Assembly (NCBI GenBank): GCA_019638795.1
Contig: JAHBTB010000001.1
Coordinates: 638,960 to 702,959, forward strand
DNA: 64,000 nucleotides
Reading direction: 5' to 3'
DNA from: Fimbriimonadaceae bacterium
Lineage (GTDB): Bacteria > Armatimonadota > Fimbriimonadia > Fimbriimonadales > Fimbriimonadaceae
The translations under genes and the position numbers were made by a program. Numbering within the stretch: the first letter of the stretch is position 1; the number at the start of each line of letters is the position of its first letter. The notes under the pieces are model-generated. The model was not told the origin of the DNA, did no database searches, and saw only the letters and a program-made list of their open reading frames with translations. This document shows positions 37,482-46,167 of the stretch, one piece after another.

Positions 37482-38102
37482 ATGAGTATCCAAGTCATGA
37501 ACCTCCTTGCGCTTGCGGCGGCGACGGTACCGGGCGCGACTAAGGCCAAACCGTTCCACTATACGGGCTACTACGCCGAGGCCTGCAGTTGCTCGGCCCC
37601 CTGCCCGTGCGAAATGACGGGTGTCACCAAGGGGTGCCTGGGTGTCGGGGCGTTCGCCTTTGAGTCGGGGTCGTACGACGGCATGAGCATCTCGGGATGT
37701 CGGGCCGCCTATGCCACCGGGCCTGGGGAGTGGGTGCTGATCTACGTGGACGCGCCGACTCCGGCCAAGAAGAAGGCGCTCACGGCCATGTTGACGGCGG
37801 TCTTGAGCGGGTTCGGAAAGATCGAGGCGGTGAAAGACGCCAAAGTCGCCCTGACGAAGCGTGGCGACCATTACTGGTGTTCGATCGACGGCGGTCGGAT
37901 CGGTAACTTTGAGACGACGCCGGTCCTTGGACTGGACAACAAGACACCGCTCAAGTACTCGAACGTCAAGGACCCCCTCCATCCCGTCGTGATGCAAGGC
38001 AACAACGTCGAGACCCACTTCAACGACGGTGGCCACTCGTTTGACCTGAAGGACAGCAACGCCTTCTTCAACGGGTCGATCAGTGCCAAGGGCTCAGTCT
38101 GA
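37482..38102 (+). CDS. DUF1326 domain protein
   Basis: A 206-residue protein of family DUF1326, recognised from the cysteine-rich start of the domain (YYAEACSCSAPCPCEMTG) and the later hydrophobic strand WVLIYVDAP. Family function is unknown; the cysteines suggest metal or redox chemistry. The first ~20 residues are weakly hydrophobic and could be a signal. A GGAG motif stands 7 nt before the ATG. A MarR-type regulator gene starts 46 bp downstream on the same strand and may control it. Confidence 0.8.
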   Translation: MSIQVMNLLALAAATVPGATKAKPFHYTGYYAEACSCSAPCPCEMTGVTKGCLGVGAFAFESGSYDGMSISGCRAAYATGPGEWVLIYVDAPTPAKKKALTAMLTAVLSGFGKIEAVKDAKVALTKRGDHYWCSIDGGRIGNFETTPVLGLDNKTPLKYSNVKDPLHPVVMQGNNVETHFNDGGHSFDLKDSNAFFNGSISAKGSV

Positions 38103-38148
38103 TGAGCCGGCGGGCCCAGGGGCACATCGGTAAAATATCGGTTCGTAA

Positions 38149-38652
38149 ATGGACTCTGGGCCCATGAATCTGACGGAGGCCATCCCCGTGAAACATCGCG
38201 CCCTTCGGGCGATGTTGCAGACCTCGGGAAGGATCATCCGGACCGTCTCGAAGAGACTTGACGACGCCGGACATGTCTCTGCCGAGGTGTACGACGTTCT
38301 CGTCACGCTCGAATACGAAGCCACCCACCGGATGCGCCTGAGCCAATTGGCCGACGAGATCGTGCTCAGCCGAAGCGGGCTTTCCCGGCTCATCGACCGC
38401 ATGGAACGCGACGGGCTCATCCGCCGAGAAGAGTGCCCCGGCGACCGCCGGGGCACATATGCCGTCCTCACCGAGGCCGGACTGGCCGCGCGTCAAAGCG
38501 CATGGCCCACGGTCGAGGCCGAATTGGCCGAGCTATGGAACAACCAGGTCACCGAAGCAGAGGCGGCCAAGCTCCTCAAGATTTTCTCAAGGATCACGGT
38601 TACTCCGGCGGAAGGTAGCAAAAAGCCGTCGCGCAAGGCGACGGCCCTTTGA
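38149..38652 (+). CDS. MarR-family transcriptional regulator
   Basis: A 167-residue winged-helix repressor-type protein. The DNA-binding part is clear: MRLSQLADEIVLSRSGLSRL (helix-turn-helix), then LIDRMERDGLIRREECPGDRR, the wing with the conserved aspartate-arginine pair, and AVLTEAG. MarR proteins usually respond to small phenolics or oxidation. ATG 38149 is chosen; ATG 38164 is also possible. TAAAAT at 38131-38136 may be its own -10. The 3' end of the gene contains a terminator hairpin for the convergent operon. Confidence 0.87.
   Translation: MDSGPMNLTEAIPVKHRALRAMLQTSGRIIRTVSKRLDDAGHVSAEVYDVLVTLEYEATHRMRLSQLADEIVLSRSGLSRLIDRMERDGLIRREECPGDRRGTYAVLTEAGLAARQSAWPTVEAELAELWNNQVTEAEAAKLLKIFSRITVTPAEGSKKPSRKATAL
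38620..38645 (-). terminator. Intrinsic terminator of the prepilin-like/small-protein transcript
   Basis: Read on the minus strand: GCCGTCGC and GCGACGGC form a perfect 8-bp stem with a 5-nt loop, followed by TTTTT. It lies 14 bp past the stop of the small proline-rich gene, inside the end of the MarR reading frame. Confidence 0.8.
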
Positions 38653-38659
38653 CCGGACA

Positions 38660-38866
38660 TCACTCCTGACTGGCCCTAGGAAAGCCGCCAGGCGGGGGTG
38701 GAGGCGGCCCCTTGGCACTCGACATCGGCGTCTTGGGCGGACCGCCCGTGGAGGGCGGCGGCGGCGGGTTCAGCATAAAGCCGAACACCACCAGCACCAC
38801 CACGACCACGAGGGAGACCACCGCGACCACGGCCGCGGTCGAGAGGGGCTTAGCGTCCCCCTTCAC
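38660..38866 (-). CDS. Small membrane-anchored proline-rich protein
   Basis: A 68-residue protein with one strongly hydrophobic helix ([20 protein letters not shown]) and a tail made mostly of proline and glycine ([20 protein letters not shown]). GTG start overlaps the stop of the prepilin-like gene by 4 bp, so the two are coupled. It may be a partner or leader of that prepilin; no family is recognised. A strong terminator follows. Confidence 0.65.
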   Translation of the reverse strand: MKGDAKPLSTAAVVAVVSLVVVVVLVVFGFMLNPPPPPSTGGPPKTPMSSAKGPPPPPPGGFPRASQE

Positions 38867-39633
38867 TCAGTCGCGCTCCAATACGACCCCCAGAAGCGCT
38901 GCCGGGCGTCACGGTAGCCGTCCCAGAAGTCTTGGCCCGGGGCGTTATAGATCTTCCCGGCCGGTACCCGGCCCGCGTGGCCGTCGGCATACGAGACGAT
39001 GTTGCCGTCGTTGTGGCGGACTCGCGCGGCATAGCACTGGTTGGCCCAGAAGTCATTGGGATCCGTGTAGTTGGGTTCGATCGCCGAATAGTTGACAAAC
39101 CCAAACCATCCCCAGCGCGTGTCGCCGGGCCACGTCGTCGTCACAAACGCGGCGCGCTCGGCCAGGTTCTCTTGACTGCTGAGGTTCCGGTTGTAGACCT
39201 TGGTCGGCCACGGGTTGGTCCAGTAGCCGAAGAGCCCGAAGATGTTGGCGCTGAGGTTGTGGTAGTGGATCCAGTCGCCCCAGTACTCGCCGGTCATCGT
39301 GATCGGGCCGAGGTCGGCGTCACTCGGGCGGGCTTCGGCGGCGTCCCACATGATTTCGCGGTTCTTCATGTAGGGGTAAAGCCGCTGGAGGATCGTCACT
39401 CCGTAGTTGCCGTCGGGCAGGAACGACTCGACCTGGGCGGTCATGTCGTCATAGTCGCTGCCGTACATCTGCAGGGCGAGACCGACTTGCTTCTGGTTGG
39501 AGATCGTCGCCGCAGACTTGGCGGCCCGCTTCGCCTGGGCAAAGACCGGGAACAGGATCGCCGCCAAGATGGCGATGATCGCGATCACAACAAGAAGCTC
39601 GATCAAGGTGAATGCTGAACGTCGATTGCTCAT
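38863..39633 (-). CDS. Prepilin-like protein with N-terminal methylation motif (DUF1559-like)
   Basis: A 256-residue type IV pilin/pseudopilin-like protein. The head [20 protein letters not shown] has the prepilin peptidase site with Phe+1 and Glu+5, followed by the hydrophobic helix and the [12 protein letters not shown] segment typical of Armatimonadota. The C-terminal globular part contains the VSYADGHAG motif of the H-X9-DG-type proteins abundant in Planctomycetes and Armatimonadota. Such genes occur in many copies, and their role (surface fibres or secretion) is not established. A GGGAAGG ribosome site precedes the ATG. Confidence 0.9.
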   Translation of the reverse strand: MSNRRSAFTLIELLVVIAIIAILAAILFPVFAQAKRAAKSAATISNQKQVGLALQMYGSDYDDMTAQVESFLPDGNYGVTILQRLYPYMKNREIMWDAAEARPSDADLGPITMTGEYWGDWIHYHNLSANIFGLFGYWTNPWPTKVYNRNLSSQENLAERAAFVTTTWPGDTRWGWFGFVNYSAIEPNYTDPNDFWANQCYAARVRHNDGNIVSYADGHAGRVPAGKIYNAPGQDFWDGYRDARQRFWGSYWSATE

Positions 39634-39783
39634 GATAAATGCCTTCCCGTGGCGGGACGGTAGTCTTGGTCACGGGGCAGGGAGTTCCCTCCCGACCATA
39701 AGTTACGAAGCTGGGGGCCACGTCTGGCGGCACCATATCCGCCCCCCGCTTGACTGTTTCGACTGTCAGGAAACTTCGTTCGG

Positions 39784-41118
39784 TCAATCAGCCAAGACGG
39801 CAGACTTGGTCTCCACGATGAAGGGCACCACGAACAAGCCGAGCAAAGGAACGACGGCCACCCATGCGATCGCCTGAAGGGGCTGGGACGACGACTTCAT
39901 CACCAGCCCCACGAGCGGTGGGCCCGCTGCGGCGACGAACCGCCCGGCGTTGTAGCAAAAGCCCGCGCCGGTGGCGCGGAGCCGGGTCGGGTAGAGCTCG
40001 GGCAGGTAGTAGGTGAAGCTGCCGAAGACACCAAAAACCGTCAGCCCCATGAAGAAGAACATGGAGAGGCGCACTTCGTCGGGCGCCGGGGCGCCGTACG
40101 TCGTGAAGATAGCGGCCGCCGAGGCGACAAAGTAGATGAAGTACATCGGTTTTCGCCCCATCGTCTTGGCAAAGACCACGGTGAGGAGCGTCCCGAGCAG
40201 GCCGCCCACATTGAACCACGTGGTCGCGACCGCCTTCCATTCCTCGATGAGCATCTGGGTCGCCTCCTTCCCCAAGCCCTGGGCGGTTGCCCGGGCCTGG
40301 GCCAGCAAGGTCGCCACCTGGGGGTTGAAGGCGTTGCACGCCCACCACATGACCAAGGCGACCAAGGCCATTCCCAAGCCGCTCCATGTGACCCGGCGGA
40401 ACTCAGGGGTGAAGAGGTCGCGGATCCCCGCCCGGGCCGCCTCGACCGCATTGCCGCTCCACTTCTCGGGCTCCTTGACAAAAAGGCGCACCAGGAAGGC
40501 CACCGCGGCAGGCACCAGACCGAAGAGAAACACCGTGCGCCAAGACGTCTCGGGGCTGCCCACCAGATGGACGCCCTGGACCTGGTGCGTGACATATGTG
40601 GCCAGGAACAGGCCCGCCGGGGCGCTGGTGTAGAGAATCGCACCGGCCTCGACGCGGCGCTTCTCGGGGACCACCTCGGCGACCATCGCCGCGCCCGCCG
40701 CCCATTCCCCGCCGATGCCGAGGCTGGCGATGACGCGACAGACGACAAGAAACGCCATGTTGGGGGCGAAGGCGCAGGCGGCCGTGCCCAGGGCGTACAT
40801 CGCCATGGTCAGCATCAGCGCCTTTGTCCGTCCGATCCGGTCGGCGACCCGTCCGAACAGGATGCCGCCGACACCCCACCCGACCAAGAGCAACGAGGTC
40901 AGGAGGCCGATCCAGAGCGATGTCTGCTCCTTGGCCTGTTGGGTACCGATCGGGATGCCCAGCAACGTCGGCACGCAGTTCGGCGCGACGTAGTTGAACA
41001 GCAAGCCGTCGAAGACGTCGAACCCCCAGCCGAGCCATGCGGCAAAGAGAACCGTCCACTGGTAGCGGCTCATGCCCCAGAAGCCAGGCCGATTGGCGAC
41101 GCCGGTGTCGCTGTCCAT
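39784..41118 (-). CDS. MFS transporter (sugar/organic-acid porter type)
   Basis: A 444-residue major facilitator with 12 predicted helices. The loop 2-3 signature GRVADRIGRTKALML is intact, and the WGFDVFDGLLFNYVAP start of helix 1 is like that of aromatic-acid/H+ symporters and other acidic-substrate porters. It is 43 bp downstream of the GH109-like gene on the same strand, so it may import the product of that enzyme or of the hydrolase before it. TAACCT 9 bp before the ATG could be an internal leaderless promoter. Confidence 0.85.
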   Translation of the reverse strand: MDSDTGVANRPGFWGMSRYQWTVLFAAWLGWGFDVFDGLLFNYVAPNCVPTLLGIPIGTQQAKEQTSLWIGLLTSLLLVGWGVGGILFGRVADRIGRTKALMLTMAMYALGTAACAFAPNMAFLVVCRVIASLGIGGEWAAGAAMVAEVVPEKRRVEAGAILYTSAPAGLFLATYVTHQVQGVHLVGSPETSWRTVFLFGLVPAAVAFLVRLFVKEPEKWSGNAVEAARAGIRDLFTPEFRRVTWSGLGMALVALVMWWACNAFNPQVATLLAQARATAQGLGKEATQMLIEEWKAVATTWFNVGGLLGTLLTVVFAKTMGRKPMYFIYFVASAAAIFTTYGAPAPDEVRLSMFFFMGLTVFGVFGSFTYYLPELYPTRLRATGAGFCYNAGRFVAAAGPPLVGLVMKSSSQPLQAIAWVAVVPLLGLFVVPFIVETKSAVLAD

Positions 41119-41161
41119 GGTCCCGGCAGGTTAGCCCAAGACCACGGACGCGATCAACTCT

Positions 41162-42547
41162 CTAGTTGCGGATCGGGCGGCGCAAGAACGTCTGGTGGCC
41201 TTTCTTCCACTCGCCCCGGGTGAAGTCCGGGAACTTGAGCGGCACCGAACCATGGGCCACGGAGATCTCACTGAGCGGACCGGGCACGCTCCAAGCCGCC
41301 GCTTCGTAGACGTCCATGTCCGGCACAGTGCCCTGCCGCATGCACTCGACCATGCGGTAGGCCATGATGAAGTCCATACCGCCGTGGCCCCCGTTCTTGC
41401 GGGCCATCTCGCCGACTTCCTTCCACAGCGGGTGCTCCCACTCGTCCTTGTATTTGTCCAGCGGCACGTATTCGTCGTTGCCACCGTCGAAGTAGATGCG
41501 CGGCGGGTAGTCCTCGAATATGCCCTTGCTTCCCTGGAGCATGTTGATGCGGCTGTACGGACGACAGTTGCTGACGTCGTGCTGCAGCATGATCGTCTTG
41601 CCCATCGCCGTCTTGATCAAGGACGTGTTGACGTCGCCGCAGATGTACTTCTCCTTGCGCTTGGGGTCGCCTTCGGGGAACTTGGCTTTGACGTACTCAC
41701 TGAGGCCGGCCTCGGGCGAGCTCATCGAGACCATGTAGTCAAAGCGGTCGTACAGGTGGTTGCCGAAGTAATTGCCCACCGGGGCGAGCCCGTGGGTGGG
41801 ATAGAAGTTGCCGTTCCGCTTCATGTGCGGGAAGCGACGCCACAGCGACTCGCCCGTCCCGTTGGTCAGCACGTCGCGCAGGTCGTGGTCATAGGCCGCC
41901 CCTCCATGCAGGGGGACGCCGAAAAGGCCGGCCTGCACCATGTTGAGGACCATCATCTCGGCATGGTCATAGGTGCAGTTCTCGATCATCACGCAGTGCT
42001 TGCGGCTGGCCTCACTGGCCTCCACCAGGGCCCAGCAGTCCTCGATCGTGTAGGCGGCGGGAACCTCGGTGAAGGCATGGTGCCCGTGCTTCATCGCGCT
42101 CAGGCAGACCGGGACGTGCCAATCCCACGGGGTGGCGGTCAAGACGACGTCGAGGTCGTTTCGGGCGCAGAGCCTCTCAAAGTCATGGTCGCCCTTGGTG
42201 TAGAGTTCAGGCCGCTTCTGACCACGCTTCTCCACCATGTCAGCCCCGCGCTTGGCGTGCTTCTCGTCGATGTCGCAAATGGCGGGTACGTCCACGTGTC
42301 CTGTCGCCAGGAAGTCGCTGAGCAGGCTGGTCCCGCGTCCGCCCACGCCGACAAACCCGATGCGCACGCGGTCGTGCTTCTCGAACGGCACGCCCAGCAT
42401 CGTCTTGTGCTTGGTGGCGGGCACCTTGCCCGTGTCGGGGACCCGTGACTGGGCTCCGACCAACGAAGGGACAGCTGCGGTGGCCGCGGCGACGGCCGAG
42501 GTCTGTAGCAGGCTGCGGCGGCTCATTCGGTCAGATTCGTTCGACAT
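41162..42547 (-). CDS. Tat-exported Gfo/Idh/MocA family protein, GH109-like (alpha-N-acetylgalactosaminidase type)
   Basis: A 461-residue NAD-dependent protein with a twin-arginine signal (MSRRSLLQTSAVAAA). The Rossmann motif is GFVGVGGRG, followed by CDID, TATPWDWHVP and EVPAAYTIEDCWALVE; YPTHGLAPVGNYF holds the histidine used in catalysis. These are hallmarks of family GH109, in which NAD+ is used transiently to cleave alpha-N-acetylgalactosamine. Length fits (about 440-460). The call as GH109 rather than a generic dehydrogenase rests on these segments. It starts 4 bp after the CocE-type hydrolase gene. Confidence 0.82.
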   Translation of the reverse strand: MSNESDRMSRRSLLQTSAVAAATAAVPSLVGAQSRVPDTGKVPATKHKTMLGVPFEKHDRVRIGFVGVGGRGTSLLSDFLATGHVDVPAICDIDEKHAKRGADMVEKRGQKRPELYTKGDHDFERLCARNDLDVVLTATPWDWHVPVCLSAMKHGHHAFTEVPAAYTIEDCWALVEASEASRKHCVMIENCTYDHAEMMVLNMVQAGLFGVPLHGGAAYDHDLRDVLTNGTGESLWRRFPHMKRNGNFYPTHGLAPVGNYFGNHLYDRFDYMVSMSSPEAGLSEYVKAKFPEGDPKRKEKYICGDVNTSLIKTAMGKTIMLQHDVSNCRPYSRINMLQGSKGIFEDYPPRIYFDGGNDEYVPLDKYKDEWEHPLWKEVGEMARKNGGHGGMDFIMAYRMVECMRQGTVPDMDVYEAAAWSVPGPLSEISVAHGSVPLKFPDFTRGEWKKGHQTFLRRPIRN

Positions 42548-42551
42548 AGCT

Positions 42552-44378
42552 CTAGTTTGAGGATAGCAGAGGAAGGGTCACCCTCGTCGGGGTCGTCGGT
42601 CCGTAGAGGATGGATTGGACGGCCTTGACAAAGTCTTTCTCCTGGGCGTGGTAGATGTCGCAGAACGTTTGGGGGTTCCGGTCGATCAACGGGAACCAAC
42701 TGGACTGGACCCTGACGACGAGGCGCGTCCCCTTCTTCCAGGTGTGGAAGACGTCGTTCAGCCGGAAGTGGACTCGCTCCACCTTGCCCGGCGCGAGGGG
42801 AGTCGGCCGCGAAAGGCTCTCGCGGTACTTGGCCCGCATGACGTCGCTCCGGATGAACTTGACCGCGGGGTCGTGGCCGGCCGTCTCGCCCTGCTCGCCC
42901 ACCCGGACGACGAAGTCGGCGTCCGTCCCCGTCGATTTGACGTAAAGGTCGACGTCGATCGGCCCGGCGACGGTCACGTCCCGTCCAAGAGGCGGGGCCA
43001 CCAGCGTCACCGTGTCAGCCAGTTCGGCGGGCAAGGGTTCCGGCAGCATGTACTGGGTGTTCCGGCCAGTCAGCTTGCCCGGATAGTAGGGGACGGGTTT
43101 GGCCGGGTCAGACGTGTAGGAAAAGTCGCCTCGCTGCTTGGGCCGCGTGAAGGAGAGCCCCCCGGGCGCCGCGTAAAGCGACATCGGCGTGGTGGCGGGT
43201 GGCCAAGCGGCGAACCGTCGCCAGTTCATGTCCGTCGTGTTGACGACACTCACCAGCGGCTGTCGACGAGTGGTGGCCCGGTGACCCCGCAACCGGTCGT
43301 CGAAGAACGGAAACTCGATCGACTCCTTGAAGGTCTTGGCGGTGTCCACCATCCAGTCGGGGAACGAGCCCCGGTTGGCCTCACCCAAGTGCCAGCACCC
43401 ATGGAACCACGGGCCGACAACCAGATAGGCCTCTCCCTTGCCAGGGCGCGACCGCACCGCACGGTAGCAGGCCAAGGGGCCGAATTGGTCCTCAGCGTCA
43501 TACCAGCCCGCCACCCACAGCATGTCCGGTCGGACGTTGCGCAGGCGGAGGGGCAAGCTCCGGGCCTTCCAGAAGTCGTCAAAGTCCGGGTGCTTGACCA
43601 CGTTGTTCCAGAACGGTTGGCGCCCATGGAAGTACTCCTTGTCGACGTTGCTGAGCGGGCCCAGGCGGAGGAAGAAGTCGTAGGCGTCGTCTCCCCACGA
43701 CACGGTGGCGGTCCGGGTGTCTTCCTCACTCGGGCCGCCCACCCGTCGGCCGGCAAATCCGGAAAAGAACCCGACGCAGTCTTGGAACATCAAGGCCCCG
43801 TTGTGGTGAAAGTCGTCGCCCCGCCACCAGTCGCCTGTCGGGGCCTGAGGTGAGACCGCTTTCAGGGCCGGGTGGGGGCACATGGCCGCCTCTGCGGCAT
43901 AGCCTCCCGGATAGCTGATCCCCGCGACCCCGACCCTGCCGTTGTTCTTCGGCACGTTCTTGACGAGGAACTCGATCGTGTCGTAGGTGTCGGTCACCTC
44001 GTCGGCGTCCCTGGGGCCGGTGCGGGCCCCCTTGATCGGTCGCACGTCCTCGAAATCCCCTTCCGACATGTAGCGGCCCCGCACGTCCTGGTTGACGATG
44101 ATGTAGCGCAGGTCGAAGAACTTGGTCGACGCCCCAAAATGCGGCCTGATCTTGTCCTTTCCGTACGGATGGCAACCGTACGGTGTGCGTTCCATGAGCA
44201 TGGGGTGCGTCCGGTCGGGCCCGTCGTCACCTTGCTTCGGGACATAGACGGCGGTGTAGAGGCGGACACCGTCCCTCATCGGGATCCGGTACTCAAACTT
44301 GTCGTAGTGCGCGGCCCAATCTTGGGCGTGGGCCGCCGAAGCCAAGGCCGCGAGGAGGAGGCCGGTCAGAAGACGCAT
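42552..44378 (-). CDS. Exported CocE/NonD-family serine hydrolase
   Basis: A 608-residue X-Pro dipeptidyl-peptidase/cocaine-esterase-like hydrolase. It has a signal peptide (GLLLAALASAAHA), the family start PMRDGVRLYTAVYVP, the nucleophile elbow GISYPGGYAAEA (Ser), a mid-protein helical cap, and the C-terminal jelly-roll domain (VTLVAPPLGRDVTVAGPIDV; SLSRPTPLAPGKVERVHFRL). Substrates in this family are esters, amides or peptides. ATG 44378 is chosen over an upstream start because TATGAT (44390-44385) is a good -10 box 6 bp before it. The neighbours (MsrB, GH109, MFS) suggest degradation of an external compound. Confidence 0.88.
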   Translation of the reverse strand: MRLLTGLLLAALASAAHAQDWAAHYDKFEYRIPMRDGVRLYTAVYVPKQGDDGPDRTHPMLMERTPYGCHPYGKDKIRPHFGASTKFFDLRYIIVNQDVRGRYMSEGDFEDVRPIKGARTGPRDADEVTDTYDTIEFLVKNVPKNNGRVGVAGISYPGGYAAEAAMCPHPALKAVSPQAPTGDWWRGDDFHHNGALMFQDCVGFFSGFAGRRVGGPSEEDTRTATVSWGDDAYDFFLRLGPLSNVDKEYFHGRQPFWNNVVKHPDFDDFWKARSLPLRLRNVRPDMLWVAGWYDAEDQFGPLACYRAVRSRPGKGEAYLVVGPWFHGCWHLGEANRGSFPDWMVDTAKTFKESIEFPFFDDRLRGHRATTRRQPLVSVVNTTDMNWRRFAAWPPATTPMSLYAAPGGLSFTRPKQRGDFSYTSDPAKPVPYYPGKLTGRNTQYMLPEPLPAELADTVTLVAPPLGRDVTVAGPIDVDLYVKSTGTDADFVVRVGEQGETAGHDPAVKFIRSDVMRAKYRESLSRPTPLAPGKVERVHFRLNDVFHTWKKGTRLVVRVQSSWFPLIDRNPQTFCDIYHAQEKDFVKAVQSILYGPTTPTRVTLPLLSSN

Positions 44379-44414
44379 TCGGAGATCATATCCCCCGACC
44401 GCCAGGTCGGGCAC

Positions 44415-44960
44415 CTACGACTTGTCCGGGACGAACTTCATTGATTCCGAATTGATGCAGTATCGGATGCCGGTCTTGTCGACAGGCCCGTCGTCAAAAA
44501 CGTGCCCCAGGTGTCCGTCACACCGGGCGCACAAGACTTCGTACCGGGTCATTCCGTAGCTCCGGTCGACACGGAGCCACACGTTTTCCCGCTTGATGGG
44601 CTGGAAGAACGACGGCCATCCCGTGCCGCTCTCGAACTTGGCCGCCGTTGTGAACAGGGGCAGGCCGCACCCTGCGCAAACGAACGTGCCGGGCTTGTCC
44701 ACATGAAGCAGGCCGCCGCAGAATGGCTTCTCGGTGTCCTTGGCGCGCAAGATCTTGTACTGCTCCGGCGTGAGCTGCTTTTTCCATTGCGCGTCCGACT
44801 TGACCACCTTGTCGGCCCGCTTCGGGCTGGCATTTTCGACAGTCAGGCCCGCGTAGGTCGTCGCCTTGGGGTCGTCTTGCTTAGCCTGGTGCACCGGCGC
44901 GGTCATCGTGCACGACGCCAAGGCGAGGCCCGCGAGAATCGACATGCCCATACCGTTCAT
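44415..44960 (-). CDS. msrB: Peptide-methionine (R)-S-oxide reductase, lipoprotein form
   Basis: A 181-residue MsrB that repairs methionine-R-sulfoxide. The zinc knuckles CAGC and CARC and the catalytic cysteine in GIRYCINS are present, with the GTGWPSFF signature. A lipoprotein-type signal (ILAGLALASC) and a ~45-residue linker precede the domain, so it should act outside the inner membrane. The resolving cysteine seen in some MsrBs is not evident. First gene of the msrB-cocE-GH109-MFS group. Confidence 0.93.
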   Translation of the reverse strand: MNGMGMSILAGLALASCTMTAPVHQAKQDDPKATTYAGLTVENASPKRADKVVKSDAQWKKQLTPEQYKILRAKDTEKPFCGGLLHVDKPGTFVCAGCGLPLFTTAAKFESGTGWPSFFQPIKRENVWLRVDRSYGMTRYEVLCARCDGHLGHVFDDGPVDKTGIRYCINSESMKFVPDKS

Positions 44961-44996
44961 GTTAGCGGAAATGCGTCAGGGACGGATTTGTCCCCG

Positions 44997-46040
44997 CTAA
45001 ACCGCGCACGCCGGGACCTCAAGGTCCGGCGCCGGGCCAGGACGGCCGATGTAGTAGCCCTGGGCCATGTCCGCGCCGCAGTCCATCGCCGTCCGATACT
45101 GGGCTTCCGTCTCAATGCCCTCGGCGACGACGACCGCCCCCTTGCTGTGGGCATAGTCGACGACCCCGACAAACAGCGAGACGTCGGCCTCGGTCGGCGT
45201 CACCGGACAGAGGGCGCGGTCAAACTTCACGTAGTCGGGCCGGACCCGGTCGATATGGCTGAGGGTGTTGTTGCCCGCCCCCACATCGTCGAGGGCGACT
45301 TTGATTCCCTCGCGCCGGGCCGCATGGGCGACTTCGACCAGCAGGACGTCGTCTGCGGCGTCCCCTGACTCCAGCAGTTCAAGCGTGACCCGGTCGCGGC
45401 GCAGTTCAAAGGCGTCGATCTCATCGGCCAGTTTGGCCATGTCGGACGCGGCGTCAGTGAACGCGGTCGGGAACACGTTGACGAACAGCCCCCCCGTGCT
45501 CACGATCGAACGGGAGGCCACCGCGAAAGCGTTCTCCCGGGCCCGGGCGTCAAACTCCATCGACCGCCCGTGGGCCCGGGCCGCCTCCAAGATCTGCCCA
45601 CCGCTTAGGTTCAGCTCTTGGTGCCAACCTCGGGCCAGTGCCTCGTGGGCCACCGTGTCGCCTGTCCGCACGTCGACGATCGGCTGGAAGTGACTGGTCA
45701 TCCCGTGGCGCAACACCCCGTCGAACCAAGGCGTCTGGGTCCGAAGCAACATGGTGTCGAGGTCGACGCACGCCCATGGGCTGGGCTTCCGGCCGTGCTC
45801 AAGGGACGCGGCGACGAACGATCGCCTCTCCTGGCTCTGCAGACCGTCGACAAAATCCGCGAACAACCTGCCCCAGCCGGGACCAGTGAAGACATGTGTC
45901 TCTTCATCGATCGGCGAGCACCCGGGATGGTCGACCAGATATTGCGTCGAGCGGGGGTCAATGGCCCAGACGGCCACCCCAGTCTCGCCGGTCCCAGCGG
46001 CAATACGTGACAAGTCCAACGACGGTCCCTCCGTCAGCAT
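44997..46040 (-). CDS. EAL-domain cyclic-di-GMP phosphodiesterase
   Basis: A 347-residue protein with an N-terminal region of about 110 residues that I cannot assign (WAIDPRSTQYLVDHPG) and a C-terminal EAL domain. Metal and catalytic residues look intact: EALAR, the glutamate in TLELLES, DDVGAGNNTL (usual DDFGxG), the lysine in YVKFDRAL, AEGIETE and AQGYYIGRP; it is therefore likely an active c-di-GMP hydrolase. No GGDEF domain is attached. ATG 46040 is chosen because AGGAGG stands 10 nt upstream; ATG 46070 is an alternative. A strong promoter lies upstream. Confidence 0.85.
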   Translation of the reverse strand: MLTEGPSLDLSRIAAGTGETGVAVWAIDPRSTQYLVDHPGCSPIDEETHVFTGPGWGRLFADFVDGLQSQERRSFVAASLEHGRKPSPWACVDLDTMLLRTQTPWFDGVLRHGMTSHFQPIVDVRTGDTVAHEALARGWHQELNLSGGQILEAARAHGRSMEFDARARENAFAVASRSIVSTGGLFVNVFPTAFTDAASDMAKLADEIDAFELRRDRVTLELLESGDAADDVLLVEVAHAARREGIKVALDDVGAGNNTLSHIDRVRPDYVKFDRALCPVTPTEADVSLFVGVVDYAHSKGAVVVAEGIETEAQYRTAMDCGADMAQGYYIGRPGPAPDLEVPACAV

Positions 46041-46104
46041 CCTCCGTGATCCTCCTGGCCCGAAATCCATTTCCGGCCTGTCGCGTCCCACGTGCGACCA
46101 CGTC

Positions 46105-46134
46105 ACTATACTGCCAGTGGAAAAGCTGTGTAAA
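46105..46134 (-). promoter_or_regulatory. Promoter of the EAL gene
   Basis: On the minus strand TTTACA (5 of 6) and TATAGT (5 of 6) are 18 bp apart. Transcription would start near 46098, about 55 nt before the chosen start codon, which argues against the GTG that overlaps the -10 box. Confidence 0.7.
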
Positions 46135-46167
46135 GCGCGGTTGCCAATTTATGCGTATTTCTGGCAT

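Noticed and set aside
46041..46106. Upstream GTG start for the EAL gene
   Set aside because: It overlaps the -10 box of a good promoter; AGGAGG supports the ATG at 46040.
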